Shown: piece by piece, positions 5,180 through 13,803 of the stretch | Layout: each line of letters starts with the position of its first letter | Position numbering within the stretch: position 1 is the stretch's first letter | Source of the DNA: Propionibacteriaceae bacterium | Lineage (GTDB): Bacteria > Actinomycetota > Actinomycetes > Propionibacteriales > Propionibacteriaceae | Assembly (NCBI GenBank): GCA_009778535.1 | Contig: WRJP01000010.1 | Span: 1-20,761, forward strand | Length of the DNA: 20,761 nt | Direction: 5' to 3' | The notes under the pieces: generated by a model | What the model was told of the DNA's origin: nothing | What the model saw: only the letters and a program-made list of their open reading frames with translations | Databases searched by the model: none | Position numbers and translations under genes: made by a program

Positions 5180-7669
5180 TCAGCCAGTGGGCGAGGAGTT
5201 CTTCTTTTTGGGCTTATCTGAGCGCGCGTCGTGTCGCTTGCTCTTTTGATGCCTTTGATCGCGGTAACCCCCGTCAGGAGCACCAAGCCCGGGAACTGGA
5301 ACATCGTGGGTGTGGTAACCCCTACCGTGACAGGTTTCACAGGCGACCGTGAATGCTTCCGCTAAGCCAGTGCCGATCTTCTTCCGGGTCAGTTGCACCA
5401 ACCCAAGTGAAGTCACTTCGGCGACCTGATGTCTGGTTCGGTCTCGGCTCAAACACTCAACCAAGCGCCGCAGCAACAATTCGCGGTTGCTCGACAGCAC
5501 CATATCGATGAAGTCAATTACGACGATGCCCCCGATGTCACGCAGCCGCAACTGCCGTACGATCTCCTCGGCAGCTTCCAAGTTGTTCGAGGTTACCGTG
5601 GCTTCCAGATTCCCTTGAGTGCCAGTGAACTTACCGGTGTTTACATCAATGACGGTCATAGCCTCAGTACGGTCGATAATCAGCGATCCGCCTGAAGGCA
5701 GGAAAACCTTACGCTCTAAAGCCTTTGCCACCTGCTCTTGAATCCGGTAGTGGTCAAAAAGATCGCCTTGCTCCTCGCGCCGCCAGCGCAGCAGCCTATC
5801 CCGCAAATGTCCGGCGACATGCGCAACATAGGCATCTACGGTCTCCCAAGCGTCATTGGCCGCGCCAGACCCGTCAACCACCAGCGAACTGAAATCTTCA
5901 GTGAACAGATCGCGCACAATCCGCACCGTCAAATCTGGTTCGGTGTAAAGCAATTTCGGCGGCGACGCAGTTTCAGCTTTCTTGGAAATGACTTCCCACT
6001 GTGCCTTCAAACGATTTACGTCATGCACCAATTCTTCCTCGACGGCGCCCTCAGCGGCCGTACGAATAATCACCGACGCTTGTGGGTCAATCAAGTTGTC
6101 CAGGATTTCCTTCAAACGGCGGCGCTCTGGCTCGGGGAGTTTACGCGAAATTCCCGACAAATGTCCGCCAGGTGAATAGACCAAATATCTTCCTGGCAAG
6201 GACAGATGCGCCGTTAGCCTGGCTCCTTTTGCACCTACTGGGTCTTTGCTGACTTGCACTATGACGCTCTGGCCGGATTGAAAGACCTGTTCTATCTTCT
6301 TCTCGGCACCTTCCTCGCCGAAGGCATCCCAATCGACTTCACCGGCGTACAACACCGCATTCCGGCCGCGCCCAATGTCGATGAATGCAGCTTCCATCGA
6401 AGGCAGAACATTCTGAACCTTCCCAAGGTAGATGTTCCCGATCATCGACGCATGGGAAACTTGATCTACGTAATGCTCAACCAGGATGCCATCTTCGAGT
6501 ACCGCCAACTGCGAGTATGTCTCAGTCTGGCGAATCAACAACGTGCGATCAACTGACTCGCGCCGCGCCAAGAACTCGCTTTCGGAAAGTATCAGTGACC
6601 TGCGTCGTCCCAACGAACGACCTTCACGACGACGCTGTTTCTTTGCCTCGACCCGCGTAGAACCCTCGATTCCTGCAACTTCTTCATTCGTATCGGGCGT
6701 AGCTGGTTTCGGGTCACGTATCCGCACACTGACGACTTTCGGATCATCGTCCCCTTCTGTGGCATCTTCACCACGGCGGCGACGACGGCGACGGCGGACA
6801 TTGACCTCGGTGCCATGAGCGTCAGAATCCGCAGACTGCGATTCAGCGGGTTTTTCCACCTCAGCCTCAATCTCAGTCTCCGCACCTGTGCGACGGCGAC
6901 GACGACCTCCACGCCTGCGTCGTCTTGGATGCGGGTCAGAGCCGTCTTGAGACGGTTCTGACTGGGCGGAGTTAGCGCTCGCGTCAACTGTCTCTGCGGT
7001 ACCTGAGATCGCTGCTGCTAAAGATTCCAACACTTGATCTGGAGATTCGGCAACCAGGCCGAAAGCCGCAAGCTGGGCAGTTTTCCTACGTGTCCTCGCG
7101 GGCTTTGCAGTCGCCTCGGCCTCGGTGATAGCCGCAGCGACAGCATCGAGGTCAGGCGCAGCTTCAGCGGCGGCTTTACGGGAGTTGGCCGTCCTGCTGG
7201 CACGTTTCTTGACCGGTGGAGTTTCTGGTTCCGCAGCTTCGAGGGGCGTGTCTGCTGCAACCTTTCTAGCACGGCGCGACGTTTTCTTTTCAACTGTCGC
7301 CGCCACTACAGCGGGCGGCTCGACCGTTTCTGCTGCTTGGGCCTTGGTAGTTCGACGTCGTCTGACTGGTTTTGCCGCAGCTTCTGGGGCAGTGCTTTCC
7401 GACTTTAACCCAGCAGGGGCACTTGCCTGCGCCTGGGGTTCATCAGCAGCGGCGGCAACTTTTCGCCGTCGGGTTGTGGCTGGTTTCTCCTGTGCAGTAA
7501 CTTCGGTAGCTTCCGTTGCTGGACGGCGGCGCGCCCTGGCGGGTTTGGGTTCTTGGTCGGACACAGGCGTTGCATCCGGAGGGCCAGCAGGGCGGGATGC
7601 ACTGCGTCGTCTTGTAGTACTAGTAGTAGGGGGTATATCTCCCCCGGCGGCTGTATCCGAGTCGAGCAT
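5180..7669 (-). CDS. rng: Ribonuclease E/G (Rne/Rng family)
   Basis: This single-strand-specific endoribonuclease for mRNA decay and rRNA/tRNA processing is ~829 aa from the chosen start. Residues 1-~370 are a low-complexity, probably disordered arm rich in Ala, Pro, Arg and Lys, with poly-Arg runs near 250-260 and 292-299, likely RNA- or partner-binding. An S1 domain follows (~410-490), then the DNase I-like catalytic core. Metal-binding Asp residues are seen in IDVNTG (D675) and IDFIDM (D719), and the Zn-link CETC at 777-780. A short basic tail ends the protein. The frame extends to an ATG at 7726, but the ATG at 7669 has an excellent AAGGAG ribosome site 5 nt upstream. The gene follows the radical-SAM pair after a 217-bp leader, a recurrent association in actinobacteria. 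Confidence 0.93.
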   Translation of the reverse strand: MLDSDTAAGGDIPPTTSTTRRRSASRPAGPPDATPVSDQEPKPARARRRPATEATEVTAQEKPATTRRRKVAAAADEPQAQASAPAGLKSESTAPEAAAKPVRRRRTTKAQAAETVEPPAVVAATVEKKTSRRARKVAADTPLEAAEPETPPVKKRASRTANSRKAAAEAAPDLDAVAAAITEAEATAKPARTRRKTAQLAAFGLVAESPDQVLESLAAAISGTAETVDASANSAQSEPSQDGSDPHPRRRRRGGRRRRRTGAETEIEAEVEKPAESQSADSDAHGTEVNVRRRRRRRRGEDATEGDDDPKVVSVRIRDPKPATPDTNEEVAGIEGSTRVEAKKQRRREGRSLGRRRSLILSESEFLARRESVDRTLLIRQTETYSQLAVLEDGILVEHYVDQVSHASMIGNIYLGKVQNVLPSMEAAFIDIGRGRNAVLYAGEVDWDAFGEEGAEKKIEQVFQSGQSVIVQVSKDPVGAKGARLTAHLSLPGRYLVYSPGGHLSGISRKLPEPERRRLKEILDNLIDPQASVIIRTAAEGAVEEELVHDVNRLKAQWEVISKKAETASPPKLLYTEPDLTVRIVRDLFTEDFSSLVVDGSGAANDAWETVDAYVAHVAGHLRDRLLRWRREEQGDLFDHYRIQEQVAKALERKVFLPSGGSLIIDRTEAMTVIDVNTGKFTGTQGNLEATVTSNNLEAAEEIVRQLRLRDIGGIVVIDFIDMVLSSNRELLLRRLVECLSRDRTRHQVAEVTSLGLVQLTRKKIGTGLAEAFTVACETCHGRGYHTHDVPVPGLGAPDGGYRDQRHQKSKRHDARSDKPKKKNSSPTG

Positions 7670-7858
7670 CTGCTCTCCTTCATGCGACACCATTTGTCGC
7701 TGTTCATCCGTCCAGCGCATCCTCATGCGACTGTCGGCAAGTCTTCTCAGGTCATAGCCGGTTTCCCCCGCGGTCGAAATCTCGTCGCGGTAAGGATCGC
7801 AGCTACCGAACTGTCACTTCGGCGTTTGACCAAGAGTCTCTTACAACTCTCAAACGGT

Positions 7859-7864
7859 ATTATG
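7859..7864 (-). promoter_or_regulatory. Likely extended -10 promoter for rng
   Basis: On the minus strand TGA-CATAAT is a good extended -10 element, about 190 nt before the rng ATG. A TTGACG lies upstream at 7890-7885, but the 20-nt spacer is too long for a normal -35. The leader that follows contains small hairpins, CCGAA/TTCGG near 7822-7806 and AGAGT/ACTCT near 7850-7833. Confidence 0.35.
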
Positions 7865-7886
7865 TCACAAATAAACAACGATTTCG

Positions 7887-8615
7887 TCAATCCGCTTGCC
7901 AAATAGACATTTCCGTGGTTAAAGAGTCAAGTACTACTCCAGTTACCCATATTCCCTGTGCCAATCGTGTCGCTGCTACGTAGTCTGAACCAGAAAGCGT
8001 CGGTTCGATTTGTTGCATCCCTTTGACAATGTCGGCTGGCCGCAGCGTTGGAGTCGTATTCATGGTAACTGCGTGCAGTCCAGGAAGTTCGGCGCACACT
8101 TCAATCCCCACTACTGCCGGACGAATATCGAACTCTCCCAACCCGCGCTTTCCCATGCGTTCGACCACGACTGATTCCGACCCAATCAGGGCGGCAACAG
8201 CCGCGTCGAGCCGATCAGTTTCCCATTCGATAGCCCACAGTGAATGCGTCAAACTCTCAGTGAGCGGTGTCTTAGCTGCAACGCCTGCCTTCGTGATCTG
8301 AAAACCGGCTGGAAGCACTGCATTAAGGCTATCCTGCAAAGTATCTGGGTCAACTGGTGCCTGAAGGCCAATCTCCAGATACTCCGCCAAACTCATGACC
8401 GAAGTAGGAACTGCATTCTGGTATGAAATTCTCGGATGCGGTGTGAATCCGGACGAGTACGCCATCGGTACGTCCGCCCGCCGCAGTGCCCGTTCAAACG
8501 CCCGAGCGAAATCCTGGTGGGAAGCGTAACGGGCTCGGCCTTGTTTCGTGTATCGCAACCTGATTCGCTGGACTGGCGGCGGCTGCTGTTTGGGGAGTCG
8601 TTTTGCCTGCCTCAT
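7887..8615 (-). CDS. TIGR03936 / DUF2344 radical-SAM-linked protein
   Basis: This 242-aa protein belongs to the family of proteins linked to, or fused with, TIGR03960 radical SAM enzymes. Diagnostic segments near the N-terminus are RIRLRYTKQGRARYASHQDF, FERALRRADVPMAYSSGF and TPHPRISYQNAVPTSV, followed by a LAEYLEIGL strand. The biochemical role is unknown; the family's habit of sitting beside RNase E/G suggests RNA or ribosome maturation (inference). The ATG at 8615 overlaps the stop of the TIGR03960 gene by 4 nt (ATGA), so the two are probably translationally coupled and made in equal amounts. The protein ends with ordinary SRPBCC-independent sequence and no recognisable catalytic motif. 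Confidence 0.88.
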   Translation of the reverse strand: MRQAKRLPKQQPPPVQRIRLRYTKQGRARYASHQDFARAFERALRRADVPMAYSSGFTPHPRISYQNAVPTSVMSLAEYLEIGLQAPVDPDTLQDSLNAVLPAGFQITKAGVAAKTPLTESLTHSLWAIEWETDRLDAAVAALIGSESVVVERMGKRGLGEFDIRPAVVGIEVCAELPGLHAVTMNTTPTLRPADIVKGMQQIEPTLSGSDYVAATRLAQGIWVTGVVLDSLTTEMSIWQAD

Positions 8616-10555
8616 GGCTGCTCCTGATTGCGAGGCTGCGGCGAACTAGCTAAGGCTGCAATTCGAGTCTCAACGCCCAAACCAGTACACACTCCGCAGT
8701 CGTAACAGCCCGCCCAGCGGCAATCAGCCACCTCGCCGCCGCTGCGCGCCGCCTCCCAGTCCTGCCACAGCCAATCTGCATCAAGTCCAACGTCAAGGTG
8801 ACCCCACGGAAGTACTTCTTCGCGGGCGCGTTCCCGAGTCGTATACCAGTCCAAATCCAAACCGGCTGCTGCAAGTGCGTCCAGCCAGCGTTGGTAGGAG
8901 AAATGTTCCCGCCAACCATCGAAACGTCCGCCCGCGCGCCAAACAGCTTCGATTACCTTTCCCAGCCGCCGGTCTCCTCGACTCAGTAGCCCCTCCACCA
9001 TTGCTTGTTCACCCACACCATAGCGAAGCGTGATCGCTCTGCCATATTGACGATTGGAACGCACCCTTTCTTTGAGCGCTTGAATGCGGGCGTTAATGGT
9101 CGAAAAATCGCACTGCGGCGCCCATTGAAACGGTGTCATTGGTTTTGGAATATATCCTCCGATGTTTAAGGTGCAGCCAACATCGCGCGTACCGGCGGCT
9201 TTTCGCCCGGTTTCGATGACCCGAAACGCTAGATCGGCGATAGCCAATACATCGTCATCGGTTTCGGTCGGCAGTCCGCACATGAAATACAACTTCACTT
9301 GCCGCCAACCTTGCGAGAAGGCGATCTCGATGGTGCGAATCAGATCATCTTCGGTAACCATCTTGTTGATGACCTGCCGCATTCGGTCTGTCCCGCCTTC
9401 AGGCGCGAAGGTAAGCCCAGTGCGGCGGCCATTACGCACCAACTCGTTAGCTAGCTCGACGTTGAACGCATCCACTCTGGTGCTCGGCAGTGAAAGCGAG
9501 ACGAATGTGTCGCCATATCGGTCGGCCAAATCCCTAGCAATCTCAGTGATTTCGCTGTGATCGGCGCTGGAAAGACTCAGCAATCCCACCTCGTCAAGCC
9601 CGGTCGCAGCCAGCCCGCATTCAACCAGTGCCGCGACTTTCTGAATGCTGCGTTCCCGCACCGGACGCGTCACCATACCGGCCTGACAGAACCGGCAGCC
9701 GCGTGTACAGCCACGAAAGATTTCCACGCTATAGCGTTCATGGACAGTTTGTGCCAGCGGCACAATGGGCTGGCGGGGGTACAACCAGGCATCGAGATCA
9801 GCAAGAACGTGTTTACTCACCTGGACGGGCACCTCGGCGCGATTAGGTAGCACTGCGGCAATCTGACCTGACGGGGTATAGCTGACATCATAGAAACGCG
9901 GAACATACATCAGACCGGCTTTTGCCAAGTTCAACAGCAACAGGTCACGGTTGATACCGCCGTAAGTTTGTTTATGCTCGCGTATCATTTCCGAGATTCG
10001 CAGCGCGGCTTGCTCACCGTCCCCCAGTACGACTCCATCCAAGAAATCGGCCATCGGCTCGGGGTTGAACATCGCATGTCCGCCGGCGATCACTAGCGGG
10101 TCGTCATCGGAACGCTCCCAGGTGTGGAGTCCGATTTTTGCCAAGTCGAGTAGTTCCAGCAGATTCGTATAGCCAAGTTCGGTGGAAAAACTGACTCCTA
10201 GCACATCAAAGTCTCTCAAACTCCGGTGATTCTCCAAGCTGAAAGCCGGAATATCGCTAGCTCGCAGCCCAGCAGCGAGGTCGGGAAGGGCTGAGAATGC
10301 ACGCTCAGCTAGAAGCCAATCAGAGTCGGCGAAGATCGCGCCGGGAGCCGATGCGTAGTCATTCAGCAGTTCATACAGAATCATCAAACCCTGATTAGAT
10401 TGCCCGACTTCATAGGTGTCCGGGTAGCACAGCACCCAACGCACAGTTGCCAAGTCAAAGTCTTTGACGATCGAGTTAACCTCTCCCCCGACGTATTGCA
10501 CGGGGCGTTGCACCTTGGCCAGCAGTGGCTCAAGTTGTTTGAATAATGATGTCAT
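8612..10555 (-). CDS. TIGR03960-family B12-binding-like radical SAM protein
   Basis: This 647-aa protein has a cobalamin-binding-like Rossmann region (~115-185, with VLGVSFSTELGYTNLLELLD and VIAGGHAMFNPEPMADF) but no DxHxxG cobalamin motif. A radical SAM TIM barrel follows. Its [4Fe-4S] motif C283-xxx-C287-xx-C290 (GCTRGCRFCQAG) is intact, with the family hallmark RPVRERS just after it. Near the C-terminus a Cys-rich segment, CRWAGCYDCGVC, may hold a second metal or cluster. The reaction is unknown. The gene starts 2 nt after the CPBP gene ends and overlaps its partner TIGR03936 by 4 nt, so the set is an operon. In some bacteria the two proteins are one polypeptide; here they are split. Confidence 0.9.
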   Translation of the reverse strand: MTSLFKQLEPLLAKVQRPVQYVGGEVNSIVKDFDLATVRWVLCYPDTYEVGQSNQGLMILYELLNDYASAPGAIFADSDWLLAERAFSALPDLAAGLRASDIPAFSLENHRSLRDFDVLGVSFSTELGYTNLLELLDLAKIGLHTWERSDDDPLVIAGGHAMFNPEPMADFLDGVVLGDGEQAALRISEMIREHKQTYGGINRDLLLLNLAKAGLMYVPRFYDVSYTPSGQIAAVLPNRAEVPVQVSKHVLADLDAWLYPRQPIVPLAQTVHERYSVEIFRGCTRGCRFCQAGMVTRPVRERSIQKVAALVECGLAATGLDEVGLLSLSSADHSEITEIARDLADRYGDTFVSLSLPSTRVDAFNVELANELVRNGRRTGLTFAPEGGTDRMRQVINKMVTEDDLIRTIEIAFSQGWRQVKLYFMCGLPTETDDDVLAIADLAFRVIETGRKAAGTRDVGCTLNIGGYIPKPMTPFQWAPQCDFSTINARIQALKERVRSNRQYGRAITLRYGVGEQAMVEGLLSRGDRRLGKVIEAVWRAGGRFDGWREHFSYQRWLDALAAAGLDLDWYTTRERAREEVLPWGHLDVGLDADWLWQDWEAARSGGEVADCRWAGCYDCGVCTGLGVETRIAALASSPQPRNQEQP

Positions 10556-10557
10556 CG

Positions 10558-11871
10558 TCAGCGCAATTTCTGTTCCGCATATGCATGTGGCGTATGTTTA
10601 TCTGCTGCGGATGACGCCACTGGCAAGCCCATCCGATTCGCTAGCCACACTAACAGCGCTGCGGCTCCCAGACATATTCCCAGTGGCACCAATACCTCCA
10701 CAGAGCCAACCCCTGCTTCCCGGTTGAACATGTCGGCTAAATCCGAGAAAGGCATGAAGGCTTCTGCCGCTAGGTTGTGGATGATGTGAAACCCGATCGC
10801 GGCTTCCAACCCGCCAGTGCGCCACACCAGCACGGCAGCAAGTAGTCCGAATGTCAGATAGAAGATGTTCAGCCAAATATCTCCAGCCCCATGCAACACC
10901 ATAAAAAACAGTCCTTGGGTAAGACCAGCGACACCCAACCCCAGCAAGGGCGAAGAAAACCACGAACCGATACTGCGAAAAACTAACCCTCTGAACACAA
11001 TCTCTTCGGCGGCCGCTTGGAAAGGCGTAGTGAAGACAATAACCAAGATGACGGACACCCCATTCGGTTGCCATACCAGATCATCTGGTCCTTCCGTAAA
11101 TAACTCGTAGCCAATGATTGCCAGCTCAAAGGGAATTATGATCAACAAGAAACGTCCAAACAGACCCCAGCGAAACTTTCCGGTTATCGAGAACAGATAT
11201 GCCACTTGTTGTCCGAACAAAAACCGATGCAGTACCACAGCTAAGGGAATGCACGCCATGATGGAAATATTGTTAACAGCGAACAGCTCCAACGTGCCTT
11301 CGACTTCCCAGTCTTCAGTGAATTTGAGCCAATCAAGCCCTAGTGCAGCGATCGCAATAAGAAGGACAATCAGCATTATCAAAAATCCGCCAACTACCAC
11401 TGAAGCCAGGCTCACAGCCGGTTTCCAGGCGCGAAATGCAGGTGCTCGGTAGAAGTTGAAATATTCTCTTGGCTGTTCGGGAAGCGGACTGGGAGTCGTT
11501 TCTGGCAACCGGTAGTACGCAAGAGGGTATGCCGCGCCAGGGTGTGGCTCTCCGGTAGCGGAAGGGTACCCGGGTAGAACTGGCGCTGGTCGCCCCACTG
11601 GGACAGCTGGGTAGCTAGGTGGAACTTGCTGATATTGACCAGGCGATAGTGGCGGCTGCGGCTGGTAGTAGAGCGGCGGTGGTGGTACCGGCTGATAGTA
11701 GCCAGGTTGAAACTGTGGCTCAGTCAGAACCCGATCTTGCGGGTATAGCTCTCCTACATCCTGATACGGGTAATGAGCCGACCGAACACCTTGGGGAGGT
11801 TGCGGCGCAGTAGGAGTTGGTGCATTAGTTTGATCACCAAGGTTGTTCTGGAATTCTTGCCTGGTCATCAT
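10558..11871 (-). CDS. CPBP-family intramembrane glutamic protease with a Pro/Tyr/Gln-rich tail
   Basis: This ~438-aa membrane protein has several hydrophobic segments from residue ~155 on. It contains the three CPBP (Abi/CAAX-protease-like) motifs: EE followed by R in AAEEIVFRG (E289, E290, R294 from this start), FxxxH in FFMVLH, and HxxxN/H in FHIIHN. These residues form the active site of glutamic-type intramembrane proteases such as Rce1; the substrate is unknown. The first ~135 residues are a low-complexity Pro/Tyr/Gln/Gly tail. The frame is open to an ATG at 11913, but a strong AAGGGAGG ribosome site precedes the double ATG at 11871/11868, so that start is preferred. It overlaps the folC end by about 35 nt. 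Expression with folC is likely. Confidence 0.87.
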   Translation of the reverse strand: MMTRQEFQNNLGDQTNAPTPTAPQPPQGVRSAHYPYQDVGELYPQDRVLTEPQFQPGYYQPVPPPPLYYQPQPPLSPGQYQQVPPSYPAVPVGRPAPVLPGYPSATGEPHPGAAYPLAYYRLPETTPSPLPEQPREYFNFYRAPAFRAWKPAVSLASVVVGGFLIMLIVLLIAIAALGLDWLKFTEDWEVEGTLELFAVNNISIMACIPLAVVLHRFLFGQQVAYLFSITGKFRWGLFGRFLLIIIPFELAIIGYELFTEGPDDLVWQPNGVSVILVIVFTTPFQAAAEEIVFRGLVFRSIGSWFSSPLLGLGVAGLTQGLFFMVLHGAGDIWLNIFYLTFGLLAAVLVWRTGGLEAAIGFHIIHNLAAEAFMPFSDLADMFNREAGVGSVEVLVPLGICLGAAALLVWLANRMGLPVASSAADKHTPHAYAEQKLR

Positions 11872-13192
11872 CCTCCCTTGCGCCCAATAGCGTTCTCGCC
11901 TCACCCGCAGCATAGACCGAACCCGCGATTAGGATGCCTGCTCCAACACCGGCAGCATCAGCCAACCGTACCGCCTCATCGATGGCAGCTTCCATGTCAG
12001 CGGTTGCGTGAATCCGGTCTGAATCAAAATACGCCTGGGCTTTTTCACTCAACTCCTCGGGAGTCAATGCACGATTGGTCGATTTCATTCCAGTAACCAC
12101 CACTTCCGCCATTTGATCTGAAAAAATCTCAAGAACCGCGTCGACATCTTTGTCGCGCATCATTGCAACTATTCCAATCAGCTGGGTGAAAGCAAATGCT
12201 TCAGCCATTCCGCCCATCGTGGCTAGGGCGCCGTGCGGATTATGGCAGGTGTCCAACACAATCGTCGGAGAGCGGCGGACGACTTCAAGGCGAGCCGGAA
12301 TCTTAGCTTGCAGCAGTCCTTCGGCGACTACTTCGTCGGCAAGCGGGCGTCCCCCTAGAAACTCTGCAACGGCTGCGGTGGCCAAGGCTGCATTGTTGGC
12401 CATATGTTCCCCGAATAGCGGCAGGAATAAGTCATTCATCGCCCCTGATATGGAGTCAATGCTGATGAGTTGACCTCCGGCAGCAGGTAGGCGTTTCATC
12501 AACTTGAAATCTATGCCTTCCAGTACGGCTTTCACTCCGCACTGCGCCGCTCTACCTAGCAATACCTTGGCAGCCTCTGGATGCTGCTGGGCGAAAACTG
12601 CCCGAGCACCTGCTTTGATGATTCCAGCTTTTTCACCTGCGATTTCAGCAAGCGTTGAGCCTAGTAAGTGGGTGTGGTCGAAAGCTATAGGGCAGATAAC
12701 GGCAACTTGTGCATCAGCTACGTTGGTGGCATCCCAGGCTCCACCCATTCCCACCTCAATGACTGCTACATCGACACCAGCTTGCGCAAATGCCTCAAAA
12801 CCCAGGCCAACCATCACTTCATAGAAGGTCAGTAACGTGCCGTCGCCGCACTTAGCCTCTGCCATTTCGACCAGCGGCATCACGTCAGCAACCAGGGCAT
12901 CGAACGCTTCATCGGTTATGGGTTCACCATCGATATGAATGCGCTCGTTTATTTTCTCCAAGTGGGGACTTGTGAATCGCCCGACCCGCAGCCCGCATGC
13001 TCGCAAGATCGAATCGATCATGATGGCCGTTGACCCTTTGCCATTGGTTCCAGCGATTTGAATGACGGGATACCCCTGCTGTGGCGAGCCCAGCAGTTCG
13101 GTGAGCGCTGAAATTCGTTCTAAGCCTTTTGCAACCTGATGCTCTGGCCAACGGGCGCTAAGCGAATCGACGATTTCTCTATGTGTTTTCAT
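11834..13192 (-). CDS. folC: Dihydrofolate synthase / folylpolyglutamate synthase
   Basis: This 452-aa cytoplasmic Mur-ligase-like ATPase adds glutamate to dihydropteroate and/or tetrahydrofolate. Motifs seen in order are the P-loop GTNGKGS at 48-54, FTSPHLEKINERI, the VIEVGMGGAWDATN stretch (usual GGRxDATN, so the Arg is Ala here), DHTHLLG, EKAGIIK, and the C-terminal domain's DTCHNPHGA (usual DGAHNPxA). Length fits the family. The ATG at 13192 has no ribosome site, but TAGTAT lies at 13207-13202, putting the predicted mRNA start within 2-4 nt of the ATG. It is the first gene of a minus-strand cluster (folC, CPBP, TIGR03960, TIGR03936) and is divergent from the redox operon. Confidence 0.93.
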   Translation of the reverse strand: MKTHREIVDSLSARWPEHQVAKGLERISALTELLGSPQQGYPVIQIAGTNGKGSTAIMIDSILRACGLRVGRFTSPHLEKINERIHIDGEPITDEAFDALVADVMPLVEMAEAKCGDGTLLTFYEVMVGLGFEAFAQAGVDVAVIEVGMGGAWDATNVADAQVAVICPIAFDHTHLLGSTLAEIAGEKAGIIKAGARAVFAQQHPEAAKVLLGRAAQCGVKAVLEGIDFKLMKRLPAAGGQLISIDSISGAMNDLFLPLFGEHMANNAALATAAVAEFLGGRPLADEVVAEGLLQAKIPARLEVVRRSPTIVLDTCHNPHGALATMGGMAEAFAFTQLIGIVAMMRDKDVDAVLEIFSDQMAEVVVTGMKSTNRALTPEELSEKAQAYFDSDRIHATADMEAAIDEAVRLADAAGVGAGILIAGSVYAAGEARTLLGAREDDDQARIPEQPW

Positions 13193-13263
13193 GTTAGTTC
13201 GATACTACCTTGAAAAAAGAACCCAGTTCTGGCCGTAGCGTTCATAAATCACCGAAGCTGGCA

Positions 13264-13803
13264 ATGGCTAGGTATACTCTTTGGGTGCCTAAATTCGAGT
13301 TTGACCAGCTTCAGCCCTGGATTACCTTGTTGGCACGGCTCATTTTAGGTGGAGTACTCTTCTATGCTGGCATCCAAAAAGTTGGAAATTTCGATGCGTC
13401 GATTCTGGCAGTACGACGGTTCCAGATTCTGCCATTTGAGCTAACTACTCTTGCCGGAATTGCTTTACCGATCATAGAGATAACGATTGGCCTGCTCCTG
13501 ATCACCGGTACCTTCACCAGGCTAGCTGCCCTAGCTGGGACGGCTCTCATGGTGGCATTCATCATCGGGATTATCTCGGTCTGGGTCAGAGGCATTTCGA
13601 TCGATTGCGGCTGTTTCGGCTCCGGCGCTGAAGTTGACGCGTCCGAGACTACGTATTTAGAGGATACGCTGCGCGATGTCGGACTGCTGGCGTGCGGAGT
13701 ATGGGCGATGTGGAAACCCAAATCAAAGCTGGCTCTTGACCAGTTCCTCTTTGTTGACCCTATTGAACCTGTCGAACTAGAAGAAGAAGTAGCAGATGAC
13801 TAA
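13264..13803 (+). CDS. DoxX / MauE-like redox-associated membrane protein
   Basis: This ~179-aa protein has four hydrophobic helices in the DoxX/MauE arrangement: helix 1 with RLILGGVLFYAGIQKV, helix 2 with GIALPIIEITIGLLLITG, helix 3 with ALMVAFIIGIISVWVRG, and helix 4 with DVGLLACGVWAMW. After helix 3 comes the conserved DCGCFG (C115, C117), the likely redox-active pair. MauE-like proteins support disulfide formation in partner proteins. A Glu/Asp-rich tail ends the protein. Start is uncertain: the ATG at 13264 is given, but a TATACT -10 at 13273-13278 puts a GTG at 13285 exactly where a leaderless mRNA would begin, and the frame also opens at a TTG at 13210. It overlaps the following DsbA gene by 8 nt. 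Confidence 0.8.
   Translation: MARYTLWVPKFEFDQLQPWITLLARLILGGVLFYAGIQKVGNFDASILAVRRFQILPFELTTLAGIALPIIEITIGLLLITGTFTRLAALAGTALMVAFIIGIISVWVRGISIDCGCFGSGAEVDASETTYLEDTLRDVGLLACGVWAMWKPKSKLALDQFLFVDPIEPVELEEEVADD
13273..13278 (+). promoter_or_regulatory. -10 box of the redox operon, possibly leaderless
   Basis: TATACT ends 6 nt before an in-frame GTG (13285), the spacing expected if transcription begins at the start codon. No clear -35 is visible. If used, the protein is 7 residues shorter than the annotated start. Confidence 0.4.

Noticed and set aside
5738..6175. 145-codon + strand open frame
   Set aside because: Lies antisense inside the catalytic core of RNase E/G and has no recognisable features.
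7125..7757. 210-codon + strand open frame
   Set aside because: It is the shadow of the Ala/Arg-rich N-terminal arm of RNase E/G in a biased-composition region; no ribosome site and no family resemblance.
10598..11074. 158-codon minus-strand open frame
   Set aside because: It overlaps the CPBP gene in another frame of the same strand; the CPBP frame carries all the conserved motifs.
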